A stretch of DNA of 64,000 nucleotides from Streptomyces canus (GTDB lineage: Bacteria; Actinomycetota; Actinomycetes; Streptomycetales; Streptomycetaceae): contig NZ_JAUSYQ010000002.1 in NCBI RefSeq assembly GCF_030816965.1, positions 3,567,001 to 3,631,000 of the forward strand, written 5' to 3'. The number at the start of each line of letters is the position of its first letter. The stretch's first letter is position 1. Under the pieces are notes generated by a model. The model saw only the letters and a program-made list of their open reading frames with translations, made no database searches and had not been told where the DNA came from. The translations under genes were made by a program, and so were the position numbers. This document shows, piece by piece, positions 1 through 10,047 of the stretch.

Positions 1-444
1 GGGAGTGGCCTCGTCGGTGATGGGGATCGGCTGGTACGGCGAGCCGTTCCAACAGGGCTGGGGCGTCTTCGCGTCGCACAGCCGGACCTTCTGCATGACG
101 TCCTTGGCGGACATGCCGAGGACCTTGCCCAGCTTGGCGAGGACGGCCTTGCCGTCGTCCTTCATCTTCAGCAGGTCGGTGCGGGAGGCGGAGACCACCA
201 GCCGGGTCTCGTTGTCCGCGAGGGGCACTCCGCGGGCGTCCAGGATCGAGCCGCGCACCGCGGGGTCGACGACCTGCTGGACGTGATTTCCGGAGGCTTC
301 CTTGGCGTACGCGTCGCCTTCGCGGATCTGGAGATACCAGAGGCGGCCGCCGAGGGTGCCGAGGAGGGAGAGGACGAGGATCTGGATCACGACGAGCCGG
401 ATCTGGACCCGTGGGGTCCGCCCGGTCTCGGGGATGTTGGTCAC
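1..444 (-). CDS. mrdA: Penicillin-binding protein 2, N-terminal fragment
   Basis: This is the first 148 codons of a class B PBP, a peptidoglycan transpeptidase of the elongation machinery; the rest lies outside the window. It starts at GTG 444 (VTNIPETGR) after a GAGGGGG-type ribosome site. A single membrane anchor follows at about residues 15-40. The next segment (WYLQIREGDAY, then VRGSILDARGVPLADN) is the typical PBP dimerisation-domain start with the R-G-x-I-x-D-R/A-G motif. It lies downstream of mreC and mreD, the usual Streptomyces arrangement (mreB-mreC-mreD-pbp2). The transpeptidase SxxK motif cannot be seen because the gene is cut by the window edge. Confidence 0.9.
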   Translation of the reverse strand, partial: MTNIPETGRTPRVQIRLVVIQILVLSLLGTLGGRLWYLQIREGDAYAKEASGNHVQQVVDPAVRGSILDARGVPLADNETRLVVSASRTDLLKMKDDGKAVLAKLGKVLGMSAKDVMQKVRLCDAKTPQPCWNGSPYQPIPITDEATP

Positions 445-575
445 TGCGGTTTCCGCCCCCTCTCAGTGCGCCGACGTGTGTGCGCGTACGAATGATGAAC
501 GGCGGACCTGTGAACCCGCGTTCCGCCCCGGCGCACCCGTTCGAGTGAAATTGCCTGCGCTGAACTCGCCCGCCC

Positions 576-1253
576 TCACAGCCGCTTGACCCCCTTGATG
601 CGACCCACCCGCGCGGTCCGGGTCCGTGCCTTCGTCTTCAGGTTCCCGAGGCCGCCCCGCTGGCCGCCGATCTTCAGACCGGTGCCCGAGGAAAGCCATC
701 CGGAGGAGATGTTCGCCGCGTTGCCCGCGGAGCCGGTCTCGGCGAGCGGGTCGTTCTCGGCGCGCCGGGCGAGCGCCATGATGCCGGGGACGACGAAGGG
801 GGCGAGCAGCAGGTCGTACAGGGCTGCCGTGAACAGCAGGCTGCCGAGGCCGACATGGCGGGCAGCGGTGTCACCGACGAGGGCGCCGACACCGGCGTAC
901 AGCAGGGTGGTGCCGATGGCGGCGGCGACCACGACGACCATGGGGCCGGTGGCCGACTTGAGTCTGCCGTTCTCCGGCTTGGCGAGCCCCGCGAGGTAGC
1001 CGATGACGCACAGCACCAGGGCGAAGCGGCCGGCGGCGTGGTCGGCGGGCGGGGCGAGGTCGGCGAGGAGGCCGGCGGCGAAGCCGACGAGGGCGCCGCC
1101 GACATGGCCGTAGACCAGGGCGAGGCCGAGGACGGTGAGGAGCAGCAGGTCGGGGACGGCGCCCGGGAGGTGCAGGCGGGCGAGGATGCTCACCTGGATC
1201 ACCAGGGCGACCACGATCAGGGCGGAGGACAGCAGGATCCGGTTGACGCGCAT
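576..1253 (-). CDS. mreD: Rod-shape/spore-wall protein MreD
   Basis: A 225-aa polytopic inner-membrane protein of the Mre complex. It begins MRVNRILLSSALIVVALVI at ATG 1253, with AGGAG overlapping the mreC stop (1265-1267), so translation is probably coupled to mreC. About five hydrophobic segments fill residues 5-165. The last 55 residues are a basic, Gly/Ser-rich tail ending RIKGVKRL, a cytoplasmic extension not found in short enterobacterial MreD. In Streptomyces the Mre proteins act mainly in spore-wall synthesis rather than rod elongation (established knowledge). The family call rests on membrane topology and strict operon position, because MreD is poorly conserved in sequence. Confidence 0.9.
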   Translation of the reverse strand: MRVNRILLSSALIVVALVIQVSILARLHLPGAVPDLLLLTVLGLALVYGHVGGALVGFAAGLLADLAPPADHAAGRFALVLCVIGYLAGLAKPENGRLKSATGPMVVVVAAAIGTTLLYAGVGALVGDTAARHVGLGSLLFTAALYDLLLAPFVVPGIMALARRAENDPLAETGSAGNAANISSGWLSSGTGLKIGGQRGGLGNLKTKARTRTARVGRIKGVKRL

Positions 1254-1264
1254 GACTACAGCTC

Positions 1265-2212
1265 CTACTGCTCTTGCTGGATCTCGCCGTCGACCGGCGC
1301 ATTGGCGGACGGGGTGACGGTGACCGTCACGGTCGGCGTGGGCGTCGGTTTCGGTTTGGCGGGCAGCACCGTGTCGCGCGGGTCCTTCTTCGGGGCCTGG
1401 ACGACGACGCCGACGATGTCGAGCTTGGTGAAGCTGACGTACGGCGTGACGTAGAGGGTGCGGGTGAGGTCGCCGCCGGAGGGGTCGACGCGGGAGACCA
1501 CGCCGACCGGGACGCCGGGCACGAACGGCTTGTCGGCCTGCGAACCGAAGGTGACCAGGCGGTCGCCCTTCTTGATCTCGGCCTTGCCGTTGAGGAGTTC
1601 GACGCGCAGCGGGCGGTCGCCCTGTCCGGAGGCGAAGCCGAGCTCGTCGGTGGACTCCATGCGGGTGCCGACGGTGAAGTCGGGGTCGTTGGCGAGGAGC
1701 ACGGTGGCGGTGTTCGGGCCGACCGTGGTGACGCGGCCGACCAGTCCGTCGCCGTTGAGGACGGTCATGTCGCGCTGGATGCCGTCGTTGGCGCCGACGT
1801 CGATGGTGATGGTCCACGAGAAGCCCTGGGCCGCTCCTATGGCGATGACCTGGGCGCCCTTGATGCCGTACTGACCCTTGCCGGCGATCTTCAGCATCTT
1901 GTCGAGCTGCTTGAGGCGGCTGGAGTTGCGGTCGTCGCTGCCGAGTCTCGCCTTGAGGGCGGCGTTCTCCTTCTCCAGCTCGGCGAGCCGGTCGTGCCGC
2001 TCGCCGGAGTCGCGGATGGCGGAGACCGCGTTGCCGACCGGGTCGACCGCGGCGGACACACCGTTCTCGATGGGGCCGAACACGGCGGCCGCGCCTTGGC
2101 GGGCACCGTCGACCGGCGAGTCCTCCCCGCCGCGGATGTCCACTGTGATCAGCGCGAACGCGACGGCGATCAGCAGCACCAGGAGCAGCCGGCTCTCTCG
2201 TGTGTCCCTCAC
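1265..2212 (-). CDS. mreC: Rod-shape/spore-wall protein MreC
   Basis: A 315-aa protein with a short cytoplasmic N-terminus and one membrane anchor at about residues 8-25 (LLLVLLIAVAFALITV). A coiled coil follows at about residues 70-108 (RLAELEKENAALKARL), then the extracytoplasmic beta-domain with GLVGRVTTVGPNTATVLL. The C-terminus (about 275-315) is a low-complexity Pro/Thr tail with PTPTPTVTVTVTP repeats. MreC links MreB filaments to penicillin-binding proteins in the wall-synthesis complex. It lies between mreB and mreD, all on the minus strand. Confidence 0.95.
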   Translation of the reverse strand: MRDTRESRLLLVLLIAVAFALITVDIRGGEDSPVDGARQGAAAVFGPIENGVSAAVDPVGNAVSAIRDSGERHDRLAELEKENAALKARLGSDDRNSSRLKQLDKMLKIAGKGQYGIKGAQVIAIGAAQGFSWTITIDVGANDGIQRDMTVLNGDGLVGRVTTVGPNTATVLLANDPDFTVGTRMESTDELGFASGQGDRPLRVELLNGKAEIKKGDRLVTFGSQADKPFVPGVPVGVVSRVDPSGGDLTRTLYVTPYVSFTKLDIVGVVVQAPKKDPRDTVLPAKPKPTPTPTVTVTVTPSANAPVDGEIQQEQ

Positions 2213-2327
2213 GTGCGGCGGCCGTGCCCTTCTTATTGGAGTTGCGTTTGTGGGAGCTTATGCCTCGATATCAACGATCCGCCGCACGAGAGGAGATCAT
2301 CTCGTACGGCGGAATCGAAGAGTTACG

Positions 2328-3359
2328 TCATCTGCGCGGCTGGGCGTCCAGCACCTGCTGAAGCGCCTCGAACTCCTCGACGCACTTCCCGGAGCCGAGC
2401 GCCACGCTGTCGAGCGGGTCCTCGGCGATGTGGATCGGCATGCCGGTCTCCCGGCGCAGCCGCTCGTCGAGCCCGCGCAGCAGGGCGCCACCGCCGGTGA
2501 GGACGATGCCGCGGTCCATGATGTCGCCGGAGAGCTCCGGCGGGCACTTGTCGAGGGTCGTCTTGACCGCGTCGACGATGGCGTTGACGGGTTCCTCGAT
2601 CGCCTTGCGGACTTCGGCGGCCGAGATGACGACGGTCTTGGGCAGCCCGGAGACGAGATCCCGGCCACGGATTTCGGTGTGCTCGTCAGCGTCGAGTTCG
2701 TACGCCGAGCCGATCGTGATCTTGATCTGCTCGGCCGTCCGCTCACCCAGCAGGAGCGAGTACTCCTTCTTGATGTGCTGGATGATCGCGTTGTCCAGTT
2801 CGTCGCCCGCCACCCGGATGGACTGGGCGGTGACGATGCCGCCGAGGGAGATGACCGCGACCTCTGTGGTGCCGCCGCCGATGTCCACCACCATGTTGCC
2901 CGTGGCCTCGTGGACCGGCAGGCCGGAGCCGATGGCGGCCGCCATGGGCTCCTCGATGATGTGCACCTGGCGGGCGCCGGCCTGGGACGACGCCTCGATG
3001 ACGGCGCGGCGCTCGACGCCGGTGATGCCCGAGGGGACACACACGACGACGCGCGGCCTGGCGAGATACCGCCGCTTGTGGATCTTCAGGATGAAGTAGC
3101 GCAGCATCCGCTCGGTGATCTCGAAGTCGGCGATCACGCCGTCCTTCAGCGGCCGCACGGCAACGATGTTGCCGGGGGTCCGCCCGATCATCTTCTTCGC
3201 TTCGGCGCCGACAGCGAGGATTCCACCGGTGTTCGTGTTGATCGCGACGACGGACGGCTCGTTGAGTACGATCCCGCGACCCCTGACGTACACCAGCGTG
3301 TTGGCGGTCCCGAGGTCGACAGCCATGTCACGGCCGATGAACGACATTGAGTTCCCCAT
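2328..3359 (-). CDS. mreB: Actin-like cell-shape protein MreB
   Basis: A 343-aa bacterial actin that polymerises under the membrane and organises wall synthesis. Visible motifs are phosphate-1 DLGTANT (D15), phosphate-2 [12 protein letters not shown] and the adenosine motif [11 protein letters not shown]. The start was set at ATG 3359 ([11 protein letters not shown]), which gives the length usual in Streptomyces. ATG 3347 (MSFIG), with GGGGA just upstream, is an equally plausible start. An in-frame extension to 3440 is possible but lacks family similarity. A spacer of about 300 bp upstream, which also holds the ndk terminator, must carry the operon promoter. Confidence 0.96.
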   Translation of the reverse strand: MGNSMSFIGRDMAVDLGTANTLVYVRGRGIVLNEPSVVAINTNTGGILAVGAEAKKMIGRTPGNIVAVRPLKDGVIADFEITERMLRYFILKIHKRRYLARPRVVVCVPSGITGVERRAVIEASSQAGARQVHIIEEPMAAAIGSGLPVHEATGNMVVDIGGGTTEVAVISLGGIVTAQSIRVAGDELDNAIIQHIKKEYSLLLGERTAEQIKITIGSAYELDADEHTEIRGRDLVSGLPKTVVISAAEVRKAIEEPVNAIVDAVKTTLDKCPPELSGDIMDRGIVLTGGGALLRGLDERLRRETGMPIHIAEDPLDSVALGSGKCVEEFEALQQVLDAQPRR

Positions 3360-3566
3360 CAGGATTCGTCTGGCCTTCCTGGGAGCTTTTGAGGGCATTT
3401 CAGGTCGGCGAAGTGGGTGCTGTGACGTGAAGGCTTCCATGGTAAACGCGCCTGCACGAACACTGCGCGAGGGTCTTCGCCATTGTCAGCAGATCAGACG
3501 CCGCCTCGCTTGTGGAGACGGTCCATAGGGGGCACTCGTTCCCTCTATCGGCACGCATATGCCGAA

Positions 3567-3592
3567 GGACGGCCGAAAATCTACGGCCGTCC
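3567..3592 (-). terminator. Hairpin downstream of ndk
   Basis: A perfect 9-bp inverted repeat (GGACGGCCG / CGGCCGTCC) around an AAAATCTA loop, 64 bp past the ndk stop. There is no U-tract, as is common for Streptomyces terminators. It probably separates ndk from the mreB promoter region. Confidence 0.55.
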
Positions 3593-3655
3593 CAGGTCAG
3601 ACGGGCGGATGAACTGACAGCCTGTCAGAAAAGGCCACTGAACCTACGCACCGAC

Positions 3656-4069
3656 CTATGCGCGCCCGGGGAAGAAGATCTTCACCTCGCGCTCGGCGGA
3701 CTCCTCCGAGTCGGAGGCGTGGATCAGGTTCTCGCGGACGATGACGCCGTAGTCGCCGCGGATGGAGCCGGGCGCGGCGGCGATCGGATCGGTGGGACCC
3801 GCCAGTTGGCGTACGCCCTCGATGACCCGCTCACCCTCGACGATCAGCGCGACGACCGGGCCGGAGGCCATGAACTCCACCAGCGGCTCGTAGAAGGGCT
3901 TGCCCTTGTGCTCGCCGTAGTGCTGCTCCAGCGTGTCCTGGTCCAGGGTGCGCAGCTCCAGCGCGGTGATCTGCCAGCCGGCCTTGCGCTCGATACGGCT
4001 GATGATCTCGCCGGTCAGGCCACGACGGACGGCGTCGGGCTTGAGGAGGACGAGGGTGCGCTGGCTCAC
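3656..4069 (-). CDS. ndk: Nucleoside diphosphate kinase
   Basis: A 137-aa enzyme that transfers the gamma-phosphate from ATP to NDPs through a phosphohistidine. It has TLVLLKPDAVRRG at the N-terminus and the active-site block ENLIHASDSEESAERE with catalytic His117. The start is GTG 4069 (V-SQRTLVLLKP) because AGGAG lies 6 nt upstream and the resulting length is standard. An ATG eight codons earlier would only add MSAGKEPL. It is followed by a hairpin terminator and is probably monocistronic or the last gene of the folC/DUF4233 unit. Confidence 0.97.
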   Translation of the reverse strand: MSQRTLVLLKPDAVRRGLTGEIISRIERKAGWQITALELRTLDQDTLEQHYGEHKGKPFYEPLVEFMASGPVVALIVEGERVIEGVRQLAGPTDPIAAAPGSIRGDYGVIVRENLIHASDSEESAEREVKIFFPGRA

Positions 4070-4133
4070 GAGGGGCTCCTTGCCTGCTGACATGTGCGGT
4101 GGGACGAGATTACAGGGCGTGTCGGTGCGCTCG

Positions 4134-4490
4134 TCACACAGCGTCAGGTGCAGGGGAGTCGGCCTGGGCGGCGAATCTCGCCTTGGCCTCGTCGATCTTC
4201 CGGCCGTAGTGCACGGAGGCCCACCACAGTGCCGCGAAGATCGCGCCCATGAAGAACATGGTCGGCACGACGAAGCCGGAGGCGATCAGGGCGATCTGGA
4301 GCGCCCAGCCGAGGGCGACGCCGCCGGGCCGGGTCACCACCGCGCACAGCGCGAGGCACAGGAACATGGCGATGCCGCTGACCGTCCACACCGTGGAGGT
4401 GGCCAGGTCGGGGTCCTTCATCGCGACCAGCCCGGCGAAGCCGATGACGAAGAACTCGCCGATCAGCGTGGAAGCACAGAGCGTACGCAT
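4134..4490 (-). CDS. DUF4233 membrane protein
   Basis: A 118-aa small integral membrane protein with about four hydrophobic segments (for example IGEFFVIGFAGLVAM near the N-terminus and GFVVPTMFFMGAIFAALWW near residue 80) and a charged cytoplasmic tail, HYGRKIDEAKARFA. It matches the actinobacterial DUF4233 family, which sits directly after folC in many actinomycetes. Here its ATG lies 9 bp beyond the folC stop, so co-transcription is likely. The function is unknown. Confidence 0.85.
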   Translation of the reverse strand: MRTLCASTLIGEFFVIGFAGLVAMKDPDLATSTVWTVSGIAMFLCLALCAVVTRPGGVALGWALQIALIASGFVVPTMFFMGAIFAALWWASVHYGRKIDEAKARFAAQADSPAPDAV

Positions 4491-4499
4491 GCTCGGGAC

Positions 4500-5984
4500 T
4501 CAGCCCCTTCCCAGCAGCAGCCGGGCCTCGCCGACCGTGATGACCGACCCGGTGACGAGTACTCCGCCGCCCGCGAACTCGCCGTCCTCCTCGGCCAGCG
4601 TGATCGCCTCCTCCAGCGCGTCCGGCAGCCGCGGTTCGACCTGCACGCGCTCCTCGCCGAACACCTCGACGGCGATCGCGGCGAGCTCGTCGGAGTCCAT
4701 CGCGCGGTGACTGGAGTTCTGTGTGATCACGACCTCGGCGAAGATCGGCTCGAAGGCCTCGAGGAGCCCCCGTACGTTCTTGTCACCGCTCGCGCCCACC
4801 ACGCCGATGAGCCGGCTGAAGTCGAAGGCCTCGCCGACCGCCTCGGCGGTGGCGCGGGCGCCCGCCGGGTTGTGGGCGGCGTCCAGGACGACGGTCGGGG
4901 AACGCCGTACGACTTCGAGACGGCCCGGGGAGGAGACGGCCGCGAAGGCCTTGCGGACGGTGTCGATGTCGAGGCGGTCCTGGCGCTGGGCGCCCACACC
5001 GAAGAACGCCTCCACGGCGGCGAGCGCCACGGCGGCGTTGTGTGCCTGGTAGGGGCCGTGCAGCGGCAGGTACACCTCTTCGTACTCGCCGCCGAGGCCG
5101 CGCAGGGTCACCAGCTGGCCGCCCACGGCGACCTGCCGCGAGACGACCCCGAACTCCAGGCCCTCGCGCGCGACGGTGGCGTCGACCTCGACGGCCTTCT
5201 TCAGCAGCACCTGCGCCGCGTCGACCGGCTGCTGGGCCAGGATGACGGTCGCGCCCTGCTTGATGATCCCGGCCTTCTCGCCGGCGATCGCCGCGTGCGT
5301 CTCGCCGAGCCGGTCGGTGTGGTCCAGGTCGATGGGGGTGACCACGGCGACATGGCCGTCGATGACATTGGTGGCGTCCCAGGAGCCGCCCATGCCGACC
5401 TCCACGACGGCCACGTCGACAGGCGCGTCCGCGAAGGCGGCGTACGCCATGCCGGTCAGCACCTCGAAGAAGGACAGCCGGTACTGCTGCGAGGCGTCGA
5501 CCATCTCGATGTACGGCTTGATGTCCTCGTACGTCTCGATGAACCGCTCGGCCGTGATCGGGGCGCCGTCCAGGCTGATGCGCTCGGTGATCGACTGGAC
5601 GTGGGGGCTGGTGTACCGGCCCGTGCGCAGTTCGAAGGCGCCGAGGAGGGCCTCGATCATGCGGGCCGTGGAGGTCTTGCCGTTCGTCCCCGTGATGTGG
5701 ATCGAGGGGTACGACCGCTGCGGCTCGCCCAGGACGTCCATCAGCGCGGCGATGCGGCTGACGGAGGGCTCCAGCTTGGTCTCGCCCCAGCGGGTGGCGA
5801 GCTCTCCCTCGACCTCGCGCAGGGCCTTGTCGACCTCGGGGTCGGCAGGGCGTGCGGGCACATCTGCCTCCGGCGGGGCGCCCTGGGTGCGCAGGGTGCG
5901 GCTGCCGGCCTCGATGACCGCGAGGTCGGGGTCTCGGTCGGTCTCGGCGGCGACGATCTCGTCGAAGGGGTCGGTGTCACTCAC
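4500..5984 (-). CDS. folC: Folylpolyglutamate synthase / dihydrofolate synthase
   Basis: A 494-aa bifunctional ligase that adds glutamate to dihydropteroate and tetrahydrofolate. The ATP-binding P-loop HITGTNGKTSTARMI is at about residues 96-108. The second Mur-ligase-like signature GMGGSWDATNVIDG and the DLDHTDRLG segment are present, and the C-terminal domain has VLDAAHNPAGARA. The first 65 residues are an acidic, poorly conserved extension rich in Asp/Glu/Pro, common in Streptomyces FolC. It sits between valS upstream and the DUF4233 gene downstream. Confidence 0.96.
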   Translation of the reverse strand: MSDTDPFDEIVAAETDRDPDLAVIEAGSRTLRTQGAPPEADVPARPADPEVDKALREVEGELATRWGETKLEPSVSRIAALMDVLGEPQRSYPSIHITGTNGKTSTARMIEALLGAFELRTGRYTSPHVQSITERISLDGAPITAERFIETYEDIKPYIEMVDASQQYRLSFFEVLTGMAYAAFADAPVDVAVVEVGMGGSWDATNVIDGHVAVVTPIDLDHTDRLGETHAAIAGEKAGIIKQGATVILAQQPVDAAQVLLKKAVEVDATVAREGLEFGVVSRQVAVGGQLVTLRGLGGEYEEVYLPLHGPYQAHNAAVALAAVEAFFGVGAQRQDRLDIDTVRKAFAAVSSPGRLEVVRRSPTVVLDAAHNPAGARATAEAVGEAFDFSRLIGVVGASGDKNVRGLLEAFEPIFAEVVITQNSSHRAMDSDELAAIAVEVFGEERVQVEPRLPDALEEAITLAEEDGEFAGGGVLVTGSVITVGEARLLLGRG

Positions 5985-6050
5985 GGGGCCAGTCTACGGA
6001 CGCCGACTGACAGAGTGCCTACGGAGTGGGGTGGCTGGTCTGCGCGGGCG

Positions 6051-6120
6051 GCTGCGGGTGCGTGGGGGCTGGTCGCGCCCACACGGCGGAGCCGCATATC
6101 GATACGGCCCCGCGCCCCTG
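6051..6120 (+). repeat. Dispersed Streptomyces intergenic repeat, copy A
   Basis: Non-coding sequence in the valS-folC spacer whose core (GGTCGCGCCCACACGGCGGA, then GCCGCAT-TCGA-AC-GCCCCGCGC) recurs in the same orientation at 38707-38762. The two copies agree at most positions over about 55 bp. This sequence type is familiar from spacers across Streptomyces genomes. It has inverted-repeat potential and may act as a terminator or REP-like element. Confidence 0.7.
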
Positions 6121-6168
6121 AAAGCCGCAGGGCCCCGAAGTCCATACGACCCCGGAGCCCCATGAGCC

Positions 6169-8793
6169 TTACGCCTCAGGCAAGCGGTCCAGTTGCTCCT
6201 GGATCCTCGCGATGTCCTCGTCCGCCTTGGCCAGGCGGCCCCGGATCTTGTCCACCACGTTGTCCGGGGCCTTCGCGAGGAAGGCTTCGTTGCCGAGCTT
6301 GGCGTTCGCCTGGGCCTTCTCCTTCTCGGCCGCCGCCAGGTCCTTCGCGAGGCGCTTGCGTTCCGCCGCCACGTCGATCGTGCCGGAGAGGTCGAGCGCG
6401 ACCGTGGCGCCCGCGACCGGGAGGGTCGCCGTGGCCGCGAAGCCCTCGCCCTCCGGCTGGAGGCGCAGGAGCTGACGGATGGCGGCCTCGTGGGGCGCGA
6501 GGGCGGTGCCGTCGAGCTCCAGACGGGCGGGGACCTTCTGGCCGTCCTTCAGGCCCTGGTCCTTGCGGAACCGGCGGACCTCGGTGACGACCCGCTGGAC
6601 CAGCCCGATCTCGAGTTCGGCGTCCTTGTCGCGGAAGCCGCTGTCGGCCGGCCACTCGCCGACGACCAGGGACTCACCGCCGGTCAGGGTGGTCCACAGG
6701 GCGTCCGTCACGAACGGGATGACCGGGTGCAGCAGCCGCAGCGTCACGTCGAGGACCTCACCGAGGACCCGCCCGGAGACCCTGGCCTGCTCGCCGCCCG
6801 CGAAGAACGTCGTCTTCGACAGCTCGACGTACCAGTCGAAGACCTCGTCCCACGCGAAGTGGTAGAGCGCGTCGGCGAGCTTGGCGAACTGGTAGTCGTC
6901 GTAGTACGCGTCGACCTGGGCGACCGTGGTGTTGAGGCGGGAGAGGATCCAGCGGTCCGTCGCCGACATCTCGGCGGCGTCGGGCAGCGGACCCTCGACC
7001 GTGGCGCCGTTCATGAGGGCGAAGCGGGTGGCGTTCCAGATCTTGTTGGTGAAGTTGCGGGAGGCCTTGACCCAGTCCTCGCCGATCGGCACGTCCGCGC
7101 CCGGGTTGGCGCCGTTGGCGAGGGTGAAGCGGACGGCGTCGGAGCCGTAGGCGTCCATCCAGACCAGCGGGTCCACCGCGTTCGGGTTCGACTTCGACAT
7201 CTTCTTGCCGAACTCGTCGCGGACCAGGCCGGTCAGCGCGATGGTGTGGAAGGGGACCTGGCCGTCCATGGCGTAGAGGCCGAACATCATCATCCGGGCG
7301 ACCCAGAAGAAGATGATGTCGTGGCCGGTGAGCAGGACGTCGGTCGGATAGAACTTCCGCAGGTCCTCGGTCTGTTCGGGCCAGCCGAGCGTGGAGAACG
7401 GCCACAGGCCGGAGGAGAACCAGGTGTCCAGGACGTCGGAGTCCTGGGTCCAGCCCTCGCCGGTGGGCGGCTCGTCGTCGGGTCCCACGCAGACGACCTC
7501 GCCGCCCGGGCCGTACCAGATCGGGATGCGGTGGCCCCACCACAGCTGGCGCGAGATGCACCAGTCGTGCATGTTGTCGACCCAGTCGAAGTAGCGCTTC
7601 GACATGTCCTCGGGGTGGATCTTGACACGGCCGTCGCGGACCGCGTCACCGGCGGCCTTGGCGAGCGGGCCGACCTTGACCCACCACTGCAGGGACAGGC
7701 GCGGCTCGACCGTGGTCTTGCAGCGCGAGCAGTGGCCGACAGAGTGCATGTAGGGGCGCTTCTCGGCGACGATGCGGCCCTGCTCCTTGAGGGCGCCGAC
7801 GACGGTCGAGCGGGCCTCGAAGCGGTCCAGGCCGAGGAAGGGGCCGTGGACGGTGATGACGCCGTGCTCGTCCATGATCGTCAGGGACGGCAGGTCGTGA
7901 CGGCGGCCGATCTCGAAGTCGTTCGGGTCGTGTGCCGGGGTCACCTTGACCGCGCCCGTGCCGAACTCGGGGTCGACGTGGGCGTCGGCGACGACCGGGA
8001 TGGTGCGGTCGGTGAGCGGGAGCTTGATCTGCTTGCCGATGAGGTGCTGGTACCGCTCGTCGTCCGGGTGGACGGCGACGGCCGTGTCACCGAGCATCGT
8101 CTCCGCGCGCGTGGTCGCGACGACCAGGCTGTCCTCTCCCTCGCCGTAGCGGATGGAGACCAACTCGCCCGCGTCCTCCTGGTATTCCACCTCGATGTCG
8201 GAGATGGCCGTCAGACAGCGCGGACACCAGTTGATGATGCGCTCGGCGCGGTAGATCAGCTCGTCGTCGTAGAGCCGCTTGAAGATGGTGAGGACGGCCT
8301 TGGAGAGGCCCTCGTCCATCGTGAAGCGCTCGCGGCTCCAGTCGACGCCGTCGCCGAGGCGGCGCATCTGGCCGAGGATCCGGCCGCCGTACTCCTCCTT
8401 CCACTGCCAGACGCGCTCGACGAACTCCTCGCGCCCCAGGTCGTGTCGGGACTTGCCCTCCTCGGCGAGCTGCTGCTCGACCTTGTTCTGGGTGGCGATA
8501 CCGGCGTGGTCCATGCCCGGCAGCCACAGGGCCTCGTAGCCCTGCATGCGCTTGCGGCGCGTCAGCGCGTCCATGAGCGTGTGCTGGAAGGCGTGGCCCA
8601 GGTGGAGCGAGCCGGTGACGTTCGGCGGCGGGATGACGATGGTGTACGGGGGCTTGTCGCTCTTCGCGTCGGCGGTGAAATAACCCTTCTCCACCCAGCG
8701 CTCGTACAGCGTCCCCTCTACCTCGGCCGGCGTGTACTGGGTCGGCAGTTCGGTGATGGGCGCTGTGGGCTGCTGCTGAGCGTTCTCGGTCAC
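6169..8793 (-). CDS. valS: Valyl-tRNA synthetase
   Basis: An 874-aa class Ia aminoacyl-tRNA synthetase. The HIGH-type motif is HLGH at residues 64-67 ([12 protein letters not shown]), and KMSKS is at residues 531-535. The CP1 editing domain lies between them (about 190-340), with [18 protein letters not shown]-terminal coiled coil (about 805-870, [25 protein letters not shown]) is the ValRS tRNA-binding arm. Zn-type cysteines occur in [12 protein letters not shown] and in [15 protein letters not shown]. Start ATG 8793. It lies upstream of folC, the standard order. Confidence 0.98.
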   Translation of the reverse strand: MTENAQQQPTAPITELPTQYTPAEVEGTLYERWVEKGYFTADAKSDKPPYTIVIPPPNVTGSLHLGHAFQHTLMDALTRRKRMQGYEALWLPGMDHAGIATQNKVEQQLAEEGKSRHDLGREEFVERVWQWKEEYGGRILGQMRRLGDGVDWSRERFTMDEGLSKAVLTIFKRLYDDELIYRAERIINWCPRCLTAISDIEVEYQEDAGELVSIRYGEGEDSLVVATTRAETMLGDTAVAVHPDDERYQHLIGKQIKLPLTDRTIPVVADAHVDPEFGTGAVKVTPAHDPNDFEIGRRHDLPSLTIMDEHGVITVHGPFLGLDRFEARSTVVGALKEQGRIVAEKRPYMHSVGHCSRCKTTVEPRLSLQWWVKVGPLAKAAGDAVRDGRVKIHPEDMSKRYFDWVDNMHDWCISRQLWWGHRIPIWYGPGGEVVCVGPDDEPPTGEGWTQDSDVLDTWFSSGLWPFSTLGWPEQTEDLRKFYPTDVLLTGHDIIFFWVARMMMFGLYAMDGQVPFHTIALTGLVRDEFGKKMSKSNPNAVDPLVWMDAYGSDAVRFTLANGANPGADVPIGEDWVKASRNFTNKIWNATRFALMNGATVEGPLPDAAEMSATDRWILSRLNTTVAQVDAYYDDYQFAKLADALYHFAWDEVFDWYVELSKTTFFAGGEQARVSGRVLGEVLDVTLRLLHPVIPFVTDALWTTLTGGESLVVGEWPADSGFRDKDAELEIGLVQRVVTEVRRFRKDQGLKDGQKVPARLELDGTALAPHEAAIRQLLRLQPEGEGFAATATLPVAGATVALDLSGTIDVAAERKRLAKDLAAAEKEKAQANAKLGNEAFLAKAPDNVVDKIRGRLAKADEDIARIQEQLDRLPEA

Positions 8794-8929
8794 GGGGTCA
8801 GTTTAGGGGTGTCTCGGGCGTGTCCCGAAACGTGTTTGCTCTGTAACGGTAGGGGCCCCGATGCCGTGTGCCGCTTGCGCCTGAGCCAGGATGTCGGGAA
8901 CACATAAGCATCTGGAGGGGAACCCAGAG

Positions 8930-9976
8930 ATGAGTCACAACCAGCCGGGCCCGTACGGGCAGCCCCAGCAGCCCGGTCAGCCGCAGCAGCCCGGGCCGTA
9001 CGGCCAGCCGGGCCCCTACGGCCAGCCGCCGCAGGCGCCCCAGCCCGGCTACGGCTACCCCCAGCAGGCACCGCCGCCCCAGCAGCCGGGACAGCCTCCT
9101 CAGCAGCCCGGACAGCAGCCCGCGCAGCCCGGACAGCAGCCTCCGCAGCCGGGCTACGGCTATCCGCAGCAGGGCGGGGTGCCACCGCAGACACCGCCGT
9201 ACGGCCAGCCGCAGGCTCCCTACGGCCAGCAGGCCCCGTACGGCCAGCAGCCGCCGTACGGCCAGGCCCCCTACGGCGTCCCGCAGCCCCCGGCGCCGGG
9301 CGGCGGCAACGGGAAGAAGATCGGCATCATCATCGGCGCGGTGGCGGTCGTGGCCGCGATCGCGGTGGGGGCGTACCTCGTGATCGGCGGGGGCGGGGGC
9401 GGCGGGTCGGACATCGCGGACGACGGGGCGCACAAGCTGGCCACACCGGCCACGGTCCTCACCGACTACAAGAAGGCCGCGAGCTCCGGCGCGGACGGTT
9501 TCAGCGCCGACGATGTCAAGGACGCCGAGAAGCACGGCGTGAAGAACGCCAAGGACGTGAACGCCACCTACCAGTCCGGCGACGCGACCAACTACCTGGC
9601 CATGAAGATGGTCAACTTCATGGGCGTCTACGGGGACATCGACGACCCCGAGAAGGTCGTCGACGCCATGTTCGGCGAGATGAAGAAGAGCGCCGAGAAG
9701 GACTCCGAGGGCGAGGCCGTCGGCAGCCCGAAGGCGTACACGCCGGCCGGTCTCGACGGCGCGGTTCTCAAGTGCCAGGAGACGAAGGTCTCCGACAGCT
9801 CCGGCTCCGGTCCGAGCTCGATCAGCATGCCGGTGTGCATCTGGGGCGACCACAGCACGCTGGGTGTGGTCATCCCGATCGACATGGCGGACGCCATGGC
9901 CGGAAAGACGGCGGACCTTTCGGGCGCGGCCGACATGACGGCCAAGCTCCGCAAGGAAGTTCGCGTCAAGGCCTGA
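8930..9976 (+). CDS. Pro/Gln/Gly/Tyr-rich single-pass membrane protein
   Basis: 348 aa. Residues 1-125 are low complexity, built from PYGQ, QQPGQ and PGYGYPQ units (Pro/Gln/Gly/Tyr). One membrane segment follows at about 130-153 (KKIGIIIGAVAVVAAIAVGAYL), then a Gly7 linker and an exported domain of about 190 aa with no motif I recognise beyond two Cys (CQETKVSD and MPVCIWGDH) that could pair. The start is ATG 8930, with GGAGGGG 10 nt upstream; an earlier ATG (8891) lacks a ribosome site. The architecture of disordered cytoplasmic tail, anchor and sensor-like exterior is common in Streptomyces, and its function is unknown. Confidence 0.85.
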   Translation: MSHNQPGPYGQPQQPGQPQQPGPYGQPGPYGQPPQAPQPGYGYPQQAPPPQQPGQPPQQPGQQPAQPGQQPPQPGYGYPQQGGVPPQTPPYGQPQAPYGQQAPYGQQPPYGQAPYGVPQPPAPGGGNGKKIGIIIGAVAVVAAIAVGAYLVIGGGGGGGSDIADDGAHKLATPATVLTDYKKAASSGADGFSADDVKDAEKHGVKNAKDVNATYQSGDATNYLAMKMVNFMGVYGDIDDPEKVVDAMFGEMKKSAEKDSEGEAVGSPKAYTPAGLDGAVLKCQETKVSDSSGSGPSSISMPVCIWGDHSTLGVVIPIDMADAMAGKTADLSGAADMTAKLRKEVRVKA

Positions 9977-9992
9977 CGCCAGAGCTCAACAG

Positions 9993-10028
9993 CGAAGGGG
10001 CCCCGGTCGGTTGACCGGGGCCCCTTCG
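9993..10028. terminator. Strong bidirectional terminator
   Basis: A perfect 16-bp inverted repeat (CGAAGGGGCCCCGGTC / GACCGGGGCCCCTTCG) with a GGTT loop. It lies between the convergent ends of the Pro-rich membrane protein gene (9976) and clpX (10048) and should serve both. Confidence 0.9.
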
Positions 10029-10047
10029 GCTGTTCTGCGTGCTGTCG

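Noticed and set aside
3360..3440. N-terminal extension of MreB by 27 codons
   Set aside because: The extension has no similarity to MreB and no good ribosome site; the family length fits the later start.
9000..9300. Repetitive CAGCCCGG/TACGGCCAG DNA that could be taken for a repeat array or CRISPR
   Set aside because: It is coding sequence for the Pro/Gln/Gly/Tyr-rich tail; the units are short, variable and in frame, and there are no spacers.
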